DNA of 64,000 nt from Dactylorhiza incarnata. Lineage: Eukaryota; Streptophyta; Magnoliopsida; Asparagales; Orchidaceae. Where the stretch lies: assembly GCA_033032865.1 (NCBI GenBank), contig JAWHQI010000170.1:1919001-1983000 (forward strand). Direction: 5' to 3'. Each line of letters starts with the position of its first letter. The first letter of the stretch is position 1. A program made the translations under genes and the position numbers. This document shows, piece after piece, positions 11,267-22,746 of this stretch. The notes under the pieces are model-generated. The model ran no database searches and was not told where the DNA came from. It worked only from the letters and a program-made list of their open reading frames with translations.

Positions 11267-14200
11267 TGTAACATCCCAATTTCGAATTTATAGGCCCCTT
11301 CGTGATTAATTGAACTGCTAGGGTTTGGTGGGCTTCATTGGCACCCAAATGGTGGGTTGACACCCTATTGGGCGTTATTGACCCAATAAGTCACTCAATA
11401 CACCCACCGGGATACATGAAAAATTTCTGACTTATGCACACAATAGATCCCTCCTAGGTGTATGAATTGACCTGTTAGGTCTTAGTAAGGCCAAATAATA
11501 CCTAAAAGTGCACAAATACTCTAAACGAATCAAATTGACCCATTATAACACAAACTCGTCAATTTGATCAACATGAATCGCACAAAATTCAAAGTACCCT
11601 AATTAGTGTAGATGCAGACCAAATTATCCGACTCGATCAAATTGCCGACTGGAGATGCGGTGACTCACCAACACATCCAAGGGGATGCATTATGAGTCAT
11701 GAATAGAGTATTAAAAGGAAAGATCAAATATTGACTTATCTGATAAATGAGTAAGTATTGAATATATTCGTTGCTGAATAGTCGATCTGAGTTCAGAGAA
11801 GATTGATAACCGATCCTTCAGAAATTTGTCAAGCTGGAGAAGAAAATTCATCGAGCTGAGAGCTGAGTTCGTCGAACTGAAAGCTGAGTTCGTCGAACTG
11901 AATTAATTCGTCGAACACAAAGCTGAGTTCGTCGAACTGAATCTGAAGTTCGTCGAACTGACAAAGCTGAGTTCGTCAAACTGAATCTGGTGTTTGTTGA
12001 ACTGAGAGAAAATTTGCTGAACTGGCTGGAAGACTGAATTCGTCGAGCTGAAGAGCAAGTTCGTCGAACTGAAGCATGACGTTCGTCGAACGCAGATTGA
12101 AGTTCGTCGAACACAGAAACTTGAAATTTTTCCTAAGTTCTAGCTACTCAGACACACTTAGACCTTGACCCTCAGACTATACAATGGGGTCAACTTGAGT
12201 CCTAGTCAACAAATAGTGATCATAGTTCAAATCAGTAATATGGTTGTTCCAACAATGATATTAGGGCATAACATGAGGAGAGAAAGGTGAGTTGAGACAA
12301 GGGGAGACCTTAGGACTCTTTGTGCTAGGCTGAACTCACACAGGGTCCCCCCTAGGGTACACAAGTCAACATTGGTCAAACTGCCCAAATTGCACTCACA
12401 AGTACAAGTTGAACTCACTATTATGTCCCGAACCCTAATGGAGACTCATTTGACCAAGAACCCCAACAATAGGTCAACCCAAAAGTCAACCATGGTCAAC
12501 ATAAAGCAAGGAGGAGGGGATCTTACATGAAGTATTAAATTATATTTAAATAACTTATTTAATTGTTTAAATAATTAACAAATTATTAAGTGATGCTAGA
12601 TAAGAATCGTGACGAACGAACCCCAATCAACTCCGAAAATTTTATCGCAACATTCCGATAATATTCTAAATAGGATGGGCACCTAAAAATGTATTTAGAT
12701 ACATTTATATGATTTACAAAAAAAATATGTTTTATTTAGTAATTAATTATTTAAATAATAAGGGGGTTTGAGAAAAATAGATAATGAAATTATTTTTCTC
12801 CTAAAATTTTATCATAGGGTCCTACGAATATATAAAAGAGTTATATTAATTAAAATCAAATATTCAATACAAAATCTATTTATTTTGATTTAACTGTATT
12901 TAAAACACCAAATAAATAAATAAATAGAAAAAAATATCAAAAAAAATATAACTTTTTTTAAAGAAATCATAAATGGCCTAAGTATGCTGCCATAATTATT
13001 TGAATTAAAAATAAAATTTAATCAGTGAAATATTTCATTTTTTTAAGCCTCATTAATGAATTTAAAACTCTCCCTCATCAATACCATTAATATGCAGTCA
13101 TGGAAATTGATTCTCATCCACTCCCATTGCCTTGGGGAGGGCTTGGCCGTCTGGAATGTGAAGAGGGGGCGGATTCACCAAGGGAGGAGGCCTTAACTCC
13201 TCCCCAAACACTAAAAACAACCCTCATTTATATATAAACCCCCCTCCACCTTAGGAATTCGTTTTTCCTACACCCTACCTCCCCAACCAGCAAGAAACCA
13301 AGCCCCGGTGACCTTCCGGCGAGCCTCCTCCACGAACTCCGGCGAACTCCACCACTATCAATGGTCGCGCGATGATCCCCTCGCCTAAACGGCACGAATG
13401 TAAGTTCTTATGACTCCTCCCTGCCCGTAGATCTTTTCTCGTCGACCTTCGCCGACTCCGATCACCGGAGACGGCGATCCCGACCTTGGAAGCTTCGGAC
13501 CACCCCCACCTATCTCCGCCACCTTTGCGGGTTTCGGCCTTGCATGGGGCGTGTGAAGGGGAGAGAGGTTCCCCACGAACCTCCCTCGAGGCCCTTGAGG
13601 CGGAGGAGTGCCGCCGGAAGTCGTCCCGACAGCCTTCTCTTTCCAAAGAAAATAAAATAAAATAAAAATAGAATATTATTGTGAAGTTTTTCGGCCATCG
13701 CCGGCGGCGGCCGGTCGCCGGCAGTTCCCCTGCCGGATCTCCCTCCCGGGCAGCTTCCTTTGAGAGCGATGGCCGGAGCTACCCCCCCCCCCCCCACCGG
13801 CGGCGGCGAAGTGAATAAATTATGGATCTCATCACACAGCTCGAGCTTTCTCCATTGCAGTGATATCTAGACATTTTTTTTTATTTTATTTCAAAATTTT
13901 TAACAGCTTATAACCTTTAAATATTTTGAATATTTATGATTATTGGCATCGTGTATCTTTTAAAATAACGTTACTACTTTATTATACAAATTAGTTTTGT
14001 GTTTCCTAATTTTGCAGTGACTGAGACTTCTTCCTTTATCATCTCATTAATTAGTAGTATGTATTACACAAATTTATAAAGTAAGCTTCGAATTTGTCAT
14101 GGGATATCAGAAACTATTTATTATAATGGTTTAAATGATGAAGAAGATATATATATATATCAATTAACAATCAAAGTTAATATCGAGTTGTTAATGGTAT

Positions 14201-15599
14201 TCTAAAATTATCTGTGGATAAGATTATGACTAGAACTTTCTTAACTAACAATGGTATCATTAATGATGAAGTTATATGATTTTGTGAAAGATTAGTCAAT
14301 CCAGGAGCAAATATATTTAATTGTTGACTTTTTGGAAGCGATTTCACCTTGGTTTACAATTTACAAAAATTCAGCTCTTTGTACTTAAATGAACATTTCA
14401 TTCATAGCTTATGCATGAGAATATGGGACGGTGCATAATTACCAAGGTGGCGGGTTCGTCGGCTTCCCCATAATATACACTATGGGAGAAGTTGTGACGA
14501 CGAACTCTTTCGTTTCTTGTAGTGAAGAGGACCGGGGGCTAGCTACCCCTTCCACACAGGTCCATCTCACACCTATTTGGTTATGTGCCGAGAGGATCTC
14601 CGCACGAGGTGAGGATGTGTTCCCACCGAGAGTACCTATTCTTCATAGAGGTACGAAGGCCTAGGAAGTTGGGGTGTATCCATAACCTAAAAGTGGGAGC
14701 GACCAACCCACTGTCACCGTCTGGCCACAGCGGTGAGGCCTGGGAAGTGAGTTCCTTCTCTTAACAGATCACTATGTCGACATAGGAGAAAGTGATTGAG
14801 ACACATCATTCGAGTGATAGGGAGGACAAACATGCATGCTCATCATATCATTACTTATGCTCTCAACTTGGTCCGACATCGTATAACCACCGTCAGGAAG
14901 GGTTATACGATGACGGGTGAATTTAATACTTTAGTGTCCCCTCTTTATGAATTGTTGAAGGATTACTGCTTCGTTTATATAACTCTGGTATATATATCTA
15001 TGCTTCGGCTATTGTGCTAACTTTCCTTGCAGGTGTCCTTCCTGGTACCCATTAGGGGGCTGGGAGGGGGGAGCGTGGGATTTACTTGGTCCATCGTGGC
15101 TAACGTACTCTCGTACGTTATCATTTTAGGAACCGATGCGCCTACCGGCAGAGCAGGAGCGGATGAGCGAGCGTAGACGTGCCTGTGATGATGAGGAGTT
15201 CCCTGAGCCAGTTCGGACGATCTATGAGGATGTGAGGGTACTACCTTGGAGAGAGGAGAGGGTGAGAGATTTCTTTTGACTAGATGTTATGTCGTCTTAT
15301 GACTAGGAGGATTATTATTACGAGACTTTATATAACCCTTCGTGGTTTTCATTTATGACTTATTATATATCATGCTGGGATGTACTGTGATGTTTTGCTT
15401 CCGCAAAATTTTATACTCTGTGAATGTTTTTCTGTAATTATGCAATAGCCTTACAAGGCGAATGTTCCGCCAATTGGGTCATGGGTCAGGTAAGAGGATG
15501 AAACCTCTTCAGACACGCGAACCTTTGGGGGGGGGGGGGGGGGGGGACGCTCGCCCTGGGCATAAGGATCTCCTTGGTTTGAAAAAGGGGGTCCTTACA
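11267..15599 (+). mobile_element. 4.33-kb solo LTR, Ty3/gypsy (Tekay/Del-like)
   Basis: It begins TGTAACATCCCAATTTCG and ends GGGGGTCCTTACA. The flanks are the perfect 5-bp repeat cccat (11262-11266 and 15600-15604). I see no coding domain and no internal second LTR, so it is best read as a solo LTR left by recombination between LTRs. The TGTAACATCCC start and length over 4 kb fit plant Tekay/Del chromoviruses. A TATA-like tttatatataaac at about 13227 followed by a GC-rich leader (13250-13810) marks the likely LTR promoter. It also has a C-run at about 13784-13796, a G-run at about 15528-15546 and a motif array at 11845-12110. Confidence 0.7.
11845..12110 (-). repeat. Array of TTCGTCGAA (reverse of TTCGACGAA) inside the solo LTR
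   Basis: About twelve copies of gagttcgtcgaactgaa and variants follow one another at 15-30 bp spacing. The core is the reverse complement of the core in the array at 10248-10800. It is in the 5' third of the solo LTR and upstream of its predicted promoter. Confidence 0.75.
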
Positions 15600-15604
15600 C
15601 CCAT

Positions 15605-15890
15605 GATTTCTGCGGTTGATATAGTGGATGGTTGAGGTGGTGCAGTGAATCGTCCATTTGTGACTCGGGTTCGGCGAGTCAGCTTTTGCGATCTGGGTGC
15701 GTCGGCAACCCACAGGTGAACAAGAGCAGAGATGGAGTTCGACTTACGACAAGTCGGCTGACACCTCAAACATGAGGTGGCGCTTCGTGCATATTGATGC
15801 TTTGTGCAGATATTGCTTTGTGCAAACAGCTTAATGCAAATAATACTTCGTGCAGAATGTGGTGTTTGAAATTCAAACCAAGGTGGTGAT
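15605..15890 (+). mobile_element. 3' internal remnant of the copia element with polypurine tract
   Basis: Non-coding sequence links the solo LTR to the copia 3' LTR. The imperfect repeats of ctttgtgcagatattg at 15790-15850 and the closing caaaccaaggtggtgat just before tgttgaattgg fit a copia 3' end with a weak polypurine tract. Confidence 0.5.
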
Positions 15891-16626
15891 TGTTGAATTG
15901 GTTTGGACTTTTCAAACTCACGTGTTTTTTAAACTCCACCTAATCTCCCCACCTAATCCCCCCACCTAATCACCCCACCTAATCATCCACCTAATTACCC
16001 ATGTGATTCATACCTTTCTTAATTTAATGGTTTCTTGGCACTATAAAAAGAGAGGGGACAAACCATGAATTACACACCAAAGCCAAACCAAAGAGAGGTA
16101 AAGTTTGAAGATGAGAGTGGTAGTGTACGGCCGAAGGCAACGGTGGGCGTCTATATCCGATTAAGGGATGCATCGGCAGCGAAGAGCGAAAGCGTGCGGG
16201 TAGCGACAAGACGTCAGATTTACGGGCTGCGACAAGGTTCGCGGTGCTCGGTGGTTGCATGCCCGTAAGTTGTGGTGGTTGTGCACAAGTGGCGACATTG
16301 GCGGGCTGCATGTTCGCGGCAAGACCAAGTCCTGACTTGGATCTCATCTCGGTGGTGTTGGAGGCGATTAGTCGTCTGACGATGACGAAAGTTCATTCTG
16401 GTACGAATCTTGTGCGTCCGTTTGACGGATTGCAGTCAATTTCATATTACTCCTGCGGATTTTCGTAGTCTGGTCTTCTGCAGTATATTTTTCGGACGTG
16501 TATCTCTTAATTTGAGTACTTATTAATTTTATTGTGCTAATAAATTTGTGCAAAGTACGTATCTTCTTGTGATTCTGTATTTAGTTGTTCCTGGGGATTG
16601 TGCTTCCGCGACCGGAAATCCTAACA
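15891..16626 (+). repeat. Copia 3' LTR
   Basis: The 736-bp LTR starts tgttgaattggtttggactt and ends gaccggaaatcctaaca. It aligns along its whole length with 8894-9599, with scattered substitutions and an extra segment around 16315-16345. Harbinger coding sequence resumes at its right edge. Confidence 0.85.
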
Positions 16627-16957
16627 GAGGAAAATGTGCCAAAGCCCGTGAACGGTCATATGTTCCATGGACATCACAGATGGACTGTGCTTTATCAACT
16701 ACACTCCTCGAGCAACAATGTTTGGGGAACAAGGCTGCTAGGGGATGGAAAGTGTCGCCTACACAACGACCGTTCAAGCATTAAAGGAGGTTTGCAATGT
16801 TGGAATTAGTAAGGAAAAAATAATGACGTGAATAAAAACATGGAGTAAATACTATCAGGAGATCTCGACAATGCTAAACACCAGTGGATTTGGTTAGGAT
16901 TTGGAGCACAATGTAGTGAAGGTAGACAATGAAGATGTTTGGGCTAATTATGTTCAG
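16627..16957 (+). pseudogene. Harbinger Myb/SANT-like DNA-binding protein, remainder after copia
   Basis: Reading past frame errors gives ERSYVPWTSQMDCALSTTLL, GNKAARGWKVSPTQRPFKH, ALKEVCNVGISKEKIMT, IKTWSKYYQEISTMLNTSGF and LEHNVVKVDNEDVWANYVQ. This is the Myb_DNA-bind_3 pattern of the second PIF/Harbinger protein, which binds the transposon ends and helps the transposase. A frameshift lies at about 16780 (H then TAA), and in-frame TGA and TAG codons occur near 16829 and 16897. A donor-like cag|gtaata closes the exon at 16957. Confidence 0.75.
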
Positions 16958-17720
16958 GTAATATTTTATTTTATCAATTAATTATATTTTTTGATTATTA
17001 AAGTTTATTTTCTGAACTTTATTTATGACGGAGACTTTATTTATGTTGTGGCTTTATATGTTTTTAATGTGAACTTCTATTTTAATCATGAAATTTTTAT
17101 TCTGTTGTAAATTTAAAATTTTAGTTTCATCCATTGAATTCTGACATGCAGCCGAACAATGAAATTACCAATTACAATTCTGATGACAGAATTCTTGCAG
17201 TTAGCCGAACAACATAATTTTGATCAATTCCATTTCCTGCATCCCAATTCCTGTCAAACAATGCTTATGGAATTCTCACCGGCTCCCCAATAACCCTAAG
17301 GCTTGGGGGTGAGAGCGAGCCTCTGTAAAATTATAGAGTTAGTCAAAGCTTATATAATTTAAACATTAAATAGAAGTCTATGCATACGTTAAATGCAAGA
17401 TATAAATGCAGAGACTGAGCAGATAATAACACTGAAAAGTAAAGGCAGTCTAAGCATTTAATCTATTATCGCATATTTAATTAACTTGCATGAATTCACC
17501 AGGTTTTCGTAACTCGTTTCAACTCCCTATGCCGATATAATTTGACCTTCACTTCCAGCAGGGTAGCTAACCTTGCGGGTCTCATAGTCGTGGCAAGACA
17601 ATGACAATTGTTTGTCCCACCACTTCTAGGTATGTGAGTACCTTAATACATAGGTCCTTGCCTACAACACAATGTACTTTTAGGGCTCTGCTATCGCAGT
17701 GCTTCAAGATATGTGACATT
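16958..17720. other. Harbinger 3' region and unassigned spacer
   Basis: AT-rich sequence is followed by unassigned low-copy-looking sequence containing the target gatat (17721-17725) of the next element. Pieces at 17130-17275 may be Harbinger tail. No gene can be supported. Confidence 0.4.
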
Positions 17721-17974
17721 GATATTGTTGCGGGTCGCTTAGGGCTCTTGGTAGACCGGTTTACTTGAACCACCTTAGCTCGGGAGCGAACCAAACGCGC
17801 AAACAGTCAATTTGAGATTCGTTGATTACACTGAGACTTTTTAGCGTGGAAAACCCGAAAAGGGTAAAAAACCACGTGGCCGGAGCTGTGCCGACCAAAC
17901 TTCCACTATCTTCTGGGGGGTTACAATTATAGACTTAGAAGTCGAGCGCGACAGGCCGCTGCTCGTTACAATAA

Positions 17975-17975
17975 T

Positions 17976-18040
<65 letters not shown>
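17975..18040. repeat. (GA)n microsatellite in the LTR
   Basis: Nearly pure GA dinucleotides. The homologous tract in the other LTR (24555-24608) is about ten bases shorter, as expected for slippage after insertion. Confidence 0.95.
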
Positions 18041-18044
<4 letters not shown>

Positions 18045-18794
18045 CGAAGGTGACAGACCACCTCCAGAAAAATTAAGTCCTTTCTCCTTCTGAGAAAGGT
18101 GGAGAATAAAAGTGAGAACGCCCTGGAGAACAAAAGTGAGCGCGCTGAGTCGGCTTTCGGGAAGGAGGAAATCTTCGAGTCCGAAGGAGAATTCCGCGAA
18201 AGTCTGCGAGAAGCTCTCCCGGGTCCAGAAGGCAAGGTCCTTCGAAATGAAGCTCTGAGGCTCCTTTTATAGCTTTGGTCGGGGGTAGCCCAGTAATTTC
18301 GCCGTTGTAACCACCGTAACCACCTGGCGGACGAATCATATTTTCCGGTTCAGAGCACACGGATCGCCATTTTTCGTAATTGACCATCTTGCCCCTCGGG
18401 CAGTTCGGGCAGTTCGGGCAGTTCGGGCAGTTCGGGCAGTTTTGTTGGAGGCGAAAAAGGCGACAAGCTGTTCCTGAAATGTGAGACACTGGAAAGACGA
18501 AAAGTGAGCATGCTAGAAAGACAAAATGTGAGAAGTCATAAAAGACAAAAAATGAGCTGAGCGCGCTCAGAAGTGTTCTGAGCGCGCAACGAACGGAGAA
18601 GCAATCTAGACAACTGGGGAAGCGATCTGAGAGTGCGATGAACGGAGAAAATGTCTTGGTCGCTTTGTGAGGCGTTCTGAACATGTTATGAGCGCGGGAG
18701 CGCTCTCCAAGTGAAATCTGGGGCCCAAAGGGTGAGCGAGCCTGGAGAGGGCGGACACCCCCGAACCCCTTCACGGGAAGGGGTCTTGACCGTA

Positions 18795-19205
18795 CCCCAA
18801 TAGGGGTGCGGCTAGGGCCCACCCCAAAGGGGGTGCGGCTTGGCCGCACCCCAAGGGGGTGCGGCTGGGCCGCACCCCGCTAGGTGTGCGGCTTGGCCGC
18901 ACCCCAAGGGGGTGCGGCTGGGCCGCGCCCCGCTAGGGGTGCGGCTTGGCCGCACCCCACTGAGGGTGCGGTTAGGCCGCGCCCCCGTGGGGCGGCCTGC
19001 GCGCTACCGCGCGCGCTACTGTGCGGTAGCGCAGCGCGGTAGCGCTGCTTGGCCGCACCCCGCTAAGGGTGCGGCTTGGCCGCACCCCGCTAAGGGTGCG
19101 GCTTGGCCGCACCCCGCTAAGGGTGCGGCTTGGCCGCACCCCACTAAGGGTGCGGCTTGGCCGCACCCCACTAGGGGTGCGGTTAGGCTGCGCCCCCGTG
19201 GGGGC
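18795..19205. repeat. GC-rich palindromic minisatellite in LTR A (left)
   Basis: Units of about 27 bp each contain gggtgcggcttggccgcaccc, in which gggtgcgg and ccgcaccc can pair across a 5-base loop. Two blocks are separated by an alternating gcgcgctaccgcgcgcgc segment (about 18998-19045). The array is stop-poor and creates long false reading frames on both strands. Confidence 0.9.
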
Positions 19206-20099
19206 GGCCTGCGCGCTACCGCGCGCGCTATCGTGCGGTAGCGCCGCGCGGTAGCGCTTCCGGGCGGTTTGGCGAGGGCGGTTGGCCATGGAGAGAGCGG
19301 ACTTGCCCACTCCCCCATTCTCCCTCCATCATGGTAGTGGCCTTGGGGAGTAACTACCTCCTCTTACACATATAAATGAGCAGGAGCCTTGCATGAGTAC
19401 GCATCATAACCCCGCCAAACCTTCGGAGTGCAAGCTTTCGTGCGGAGGAGTGCGAAGGTTTCACCCTTATTCGCGGGAATTTTGGTTAGTTGCGGGGTGC
19501 GTTGGACCATGGTGGAGGTAAGTCATTTTTATTTTCAAAAAAAGAGGGAGGAGCGCGTACGTCCGCGAGGGTGGCCGGAGTCCATGCGCGCGGTCGGCAG
19601 TCGGGAAAGCGGGCGGTCGGCACCCGTGCTCCCTTCTGCGTGGCCGGGACCATCAGAGCGCGCGCGTGGTCGGCGAGTGTGGGCCCCGCGCGCGGCCAAG
19701 CCCGGCGGTAGGCGCGGGCGGCCGGCGCCCGCGGGTCCCTGCGCGTTCCTGCTGCGGTTCGGAGCCGGCCGAGGGGGGCGGGCGACCGGCGCCCGCCCGC
19801 CCTCGCGTGCGTGGCCTCGGCCGGCCGAGGGTGCGGGCGGCCGGCGCCCGCGGCCAAGGTCGTGCGCGCGGGCGGCTGCTGCCCGCGCATGCTCGCGCGC
19901 GGAGGAAGCCGGCGTCCGCGCGCCCTCGTGCGCGAACGAGTCCGGCCGGGGGAGCGGGCGTCTGGTGTTGGTGCGCCGGCGCGTGCGGTTGATGCTGGCT
20001 TGTATTTGTCGTGTGTCCCTTTGGCTTTTTCGTTACCATGTCCTGACGTTCGTGATTATGTACGTCTTTCTTATTTTCAGGGTTCGAAACGGGGAGGCC

Positions 20100-21672
20100 A
20101 CTGCGCTCTTCTCTTGACGGCGTGCGGATAGACATATGGCGTAAGCGGTTCGGGTTGCCTCCAAATGTCGACGTGAAGATTCCGCGGGTGGAAGAACGCG
20201 CTCAAAACCCGCCTACCGGTTTTATGACCCTTTCTGAAAGCTGTCTAAAATCCGAGTTTCGTATCCCTCCATCTGAGGAGGTGGTTGAGATACTCCGGTT
20301 CTGCGGCGTCCCGATCACTCAGTTTACGCCTGCCGGGATGGCGAACATAATGGGGATGGTGGTGTTTTTTCGGGAACACAGCGCTCGCTTTTCACTCGAG
20401 ATTTTTAAGGACTGGTGCGAGGTTTCTACTGGCTCGGGAGGTCGTATTGAAGTTCGGAGCAACAAGAGCTGATTTCACTTTGGGGAGAAGACCGATTACC
20501 GCCACGGGAATACTCTTTATGGGTATGTGCGGAATCGATAGGAGCTGCCGGAGCTATGGAGGGCGCTCCCTGGACGCTGTCGCCGGCTGACTGGACAGGA
20601 AGACGAGTTCGTTCCTATCCCGGGCTTCCCTGGTCGAGAAGGGCTGTCGAAGACCCTATTCTATATTTCTAGCTGCGTGGAGTAAAGCCGACTGCTTTCG
20701 GTGGGGCTTTCCTGGGATGCTGAGTGTGAGGCCGCTGTTCCCTTAGACCGCGGGAGAAAGAGGAGGATTGTTTTCAAGAACGGATGTCCTAGTTCGTGTT
20801 CTACTCCGCCGGCGCCTATGAGTCATGATCGCGAGGCCGGCCCGAGCCGTCGTAGGGAAGAGCCGATTTCACTGGATCCGGAGATTGAGGTTTTGGCGCC
20901 TCCTACTACCGACCGGGTCCCGCAGGGAGACTTGCCGCCACCTCCCCTCCTGCCGACAAGGCGAGTTTCTTCTTCTCTTCAGGCGATGGCTTGCGCGGTA
21001 AGTGAAGCTTTTCTTCTCTAATATTGGCCCTTCTTCTCCATTATCGCTTACGTCTGTTGACCGTTTATCTTTTGTTTGCAGGCGGAGGCTTAGACTAGTG
21101 TTGCTCTTACGTGGAACGATCATTATGTAGGCCTCAAGGATAACTACTTCGCTCTTCAGGGGGAGTTACGCGTGGCGAGGAGCGATTTGTCCATTTTGCA
21201 AAGGGAGAGGGATCGCGACACATCTCATATCAAGCAGTTGGAGGCCGACGTCTCTTCTTCTCGATCTGAAGTCGAGAAGCTGCGGGTGGAGTACGGTGGT
21301 GACAAGGCGCTTGCCCAGGATGCGCTTCGTCAGCTCTCAGAAGCTCAGGGGGAGATGTTCCGCTTGGAGGGGGAGCTGAGCTTCCTGAGGAGCGAGGTGG
21401 ACCGATTGTCGTCGATCGAGCGCAGTCTTGAGGAGGTCAAGGCAGTCGGGGTGATTGAGTACAAAGATTCTCTTGCCTTTGTAGAGGAGCGGTTCCAGAT
21501 GGCGGAGGAGATTCGTGCTGAGGTCATGACGAAGGAGGTTGAGCCTATGATAGCAGACGAGCGCGAAGTTTCTTTTCAGCGAGGCATTCAGAAGACCCTT
21601 CGAATGAAGGGGAGGAAGTTTGGATGTGACACTGCTGGTCTTGGAGTTGGGGATCTTTCAGGGGATGATTGA
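20100..21672 (+). pseudogene. Antisense extra gene of element A: transposase_28-like domain plus coiled coil
   Basis: The gene runs opposite to gag. Part 1 (20122-20472) reads PPTGFMTLSESCLKSEFRIP, EEVVEILRFCGVPITQFTP and MVVFFREHSARFSLEIFKDW. This matches the N-terminal domain of plant proteins labelled 'putative gypsy type transposon' (PF04195). Part 2 (20701-21021) is a low-complexity linker rich in S, P and R with a donor-like gcg|gtaagt at about 21000. Part 3 (21172-21672) is a long coiled coil (LQRERDRDTSHIKQLEADV and on to SFLRSEVDRLSSIERSLEEV). Introns probably join the parts, and at least the stop at 20472 must be spliced out or is a lesion. Function is unknown. Position and strand match the extra gene of Tat-group elements. 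Confidence 0.65.
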
Positions 21673-21962
21673 TCGGATGTAGCTGAGGACTGATGTTGGT
21701 TGTCTTCCATTTTCCTGCTTTCCGTATTGTTGTTTGTTTGTGTGCGGCGCCGCGCTGCTGTGGTTGTATTCCACTTTCCTTTATTGCATTTATTGTACCT
21801 ATTTCCTTGGGTGATTATGTTGTTCTGGTTATTGATACCTGCGTAGCTTGATGACATTTCCAAAATTACGGATGAGTTTGCGCGAGTCTGAGCTCGCGGC
21901 TTTTACATAATAGAAAGTTAGTTCGCGCGAGTCTGTGCTCGCGGCTTTTACATAATAGACTT

Positions 21963-22528
21963 GGCCGGTGAATAGCGGGTGTATTCAAACCGGGGGCGAA
22001 CGTAAGGGGGGCAGACCCCTACGACGTCGGGACTCGACGACGGAGGAGAAGGGCGAACCCTCAATCGACGGCGGTGCAAAGTCCTTGAGGCATGGCCCCG
22101 AGATGGTCGGTGAATAGCTGGTGTATCAAACCGGGGGCAAACGCAAGGGGGGCAGGCCCCTACGATGTCGGGACTCGACGGCGGAGGAGAAGGGCGAACC
22201 TTCAATCGACGGCGGTGCAAAGTCCCCGGGGCAGGGCCCCAAAGTGGCCGGTGAATAGCGGGTGTATTCAAACCAGGGGTGAACGTAAGGGGGGCAGACC
22301 CCTACGACGTCGAGACTCGACGACGGAGGAGAAGGGCGAACCTTCAATCGACGGCGGTGCAATGTCCCCGGGGCAGGGCCCCAAAATGGCCGGTGAATAA
22401 CGAGTGTATTCAAACCAGGGGCGAACGTAAGGGGGCAGGCCCCTACGACGTCGGGACTCGACGGCGGAGGAGAAGGGCGAACCTTCAATCGACGGCGGTG
22501 CAAAGTCCCCGGGGCAGGGCCCCAAAGT
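21963..22528. repeat. Four tandem copies of a ~142-bp unit in element A
   Basis: Units start with ggccggtgaatagcgggtg or close variants at 21963, 22105, 22246 and 22388. Each contains acgacgtcgggactcgacg and gaaccttcaatcgacggcgg. Differences between copies are mostly single bases. The array lies between the extra gene and gag. Tandem repeats here are typical of Tat elements and can seed satellites. Confidence 0.92.
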
Positions 22529-22746
22529 GTGTTCCTGCAGTATAATAGTTTATGACAGGTAAAACGTAATCAGAAAATGAACATTGGTATATGCGCAAGT
22601 GCAATCTTGCGGCTTTTGAGCTAATCAGTTTCTTGAGACAAGTTTGACGAGAGAGAAAAGGTAACATTGCGCTCCTTTTGTGCTGTGCTGGCTCGAGCTC
22701 TTTTGGTCGTTCAGCATGGCGGACGGTGGTGACCCGACGACCTTCC

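Larger units (their letters stand above)
8894..16626 (+). mobile_element. Ty1/copia LTR retrotransposon inserted in the Harbinger gene
   Basis: Two related LTRs (8894-9599 and 15891-16626) start TGTTGAATTGG and end AATCCTAACA. A tRNA-iMet-type primer-binding site follows the left one, and a purine-rich stretch precedes the right one. Flanking bases are gagaa on the left and gagga on the right, an imperfect 5-bp duplication. Only a broken gag remains. Protease, integrase, reverse transcriptase and RNase H are gone, and the interior is occupied by a repeat-rich block (10243-11266) and a solo LTR (11267-15599). The LTRs differ in length by 30 bp and at many bases, so the insertion is not recent. 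Confidence 0.85.
17726..19406 (-). repeat. Element A 3' LTR (left)
   Basis: The 1681-bp LTR reads tgttgcgggtcgcttagggc at its left edge and ends gcatgagtacgcatca. It contains a (GA)n tract, five copies of cagttcggg (about 18397-18441), and GC-rich palindromic arrays (18795-19200). It is highly similar to 24306-26031 apart from repeat copy numbers. Confidence 0.88.

Noticed and set aside
13275..13797. Minus-strand frames of 60-123 residues in the solo LTR
   Set aside because: The GC-rich leader of the LTR is open in overlapping frames and has no domain.
18840..19330. Proteins of 100-133 residues on both strands in the left LTR of element A
   Set aside because: Open frames arise from a stop-free GC-rich 27-bp repeat; the translations are simple repeats of GAAWPHP or similar words.
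19428..20135. Long overlapping open frames of 130-230 residues
   Set aside because: The very GC-rich sequence is open in five frames at once with no domain. It is more likely the element's untranslated region or intron of the antisense gene.
22092..22545. Proteins within the 142-bp tandem array
   Set aside because: Frames repeat with the unit on both strands and are simple by-products of the array.
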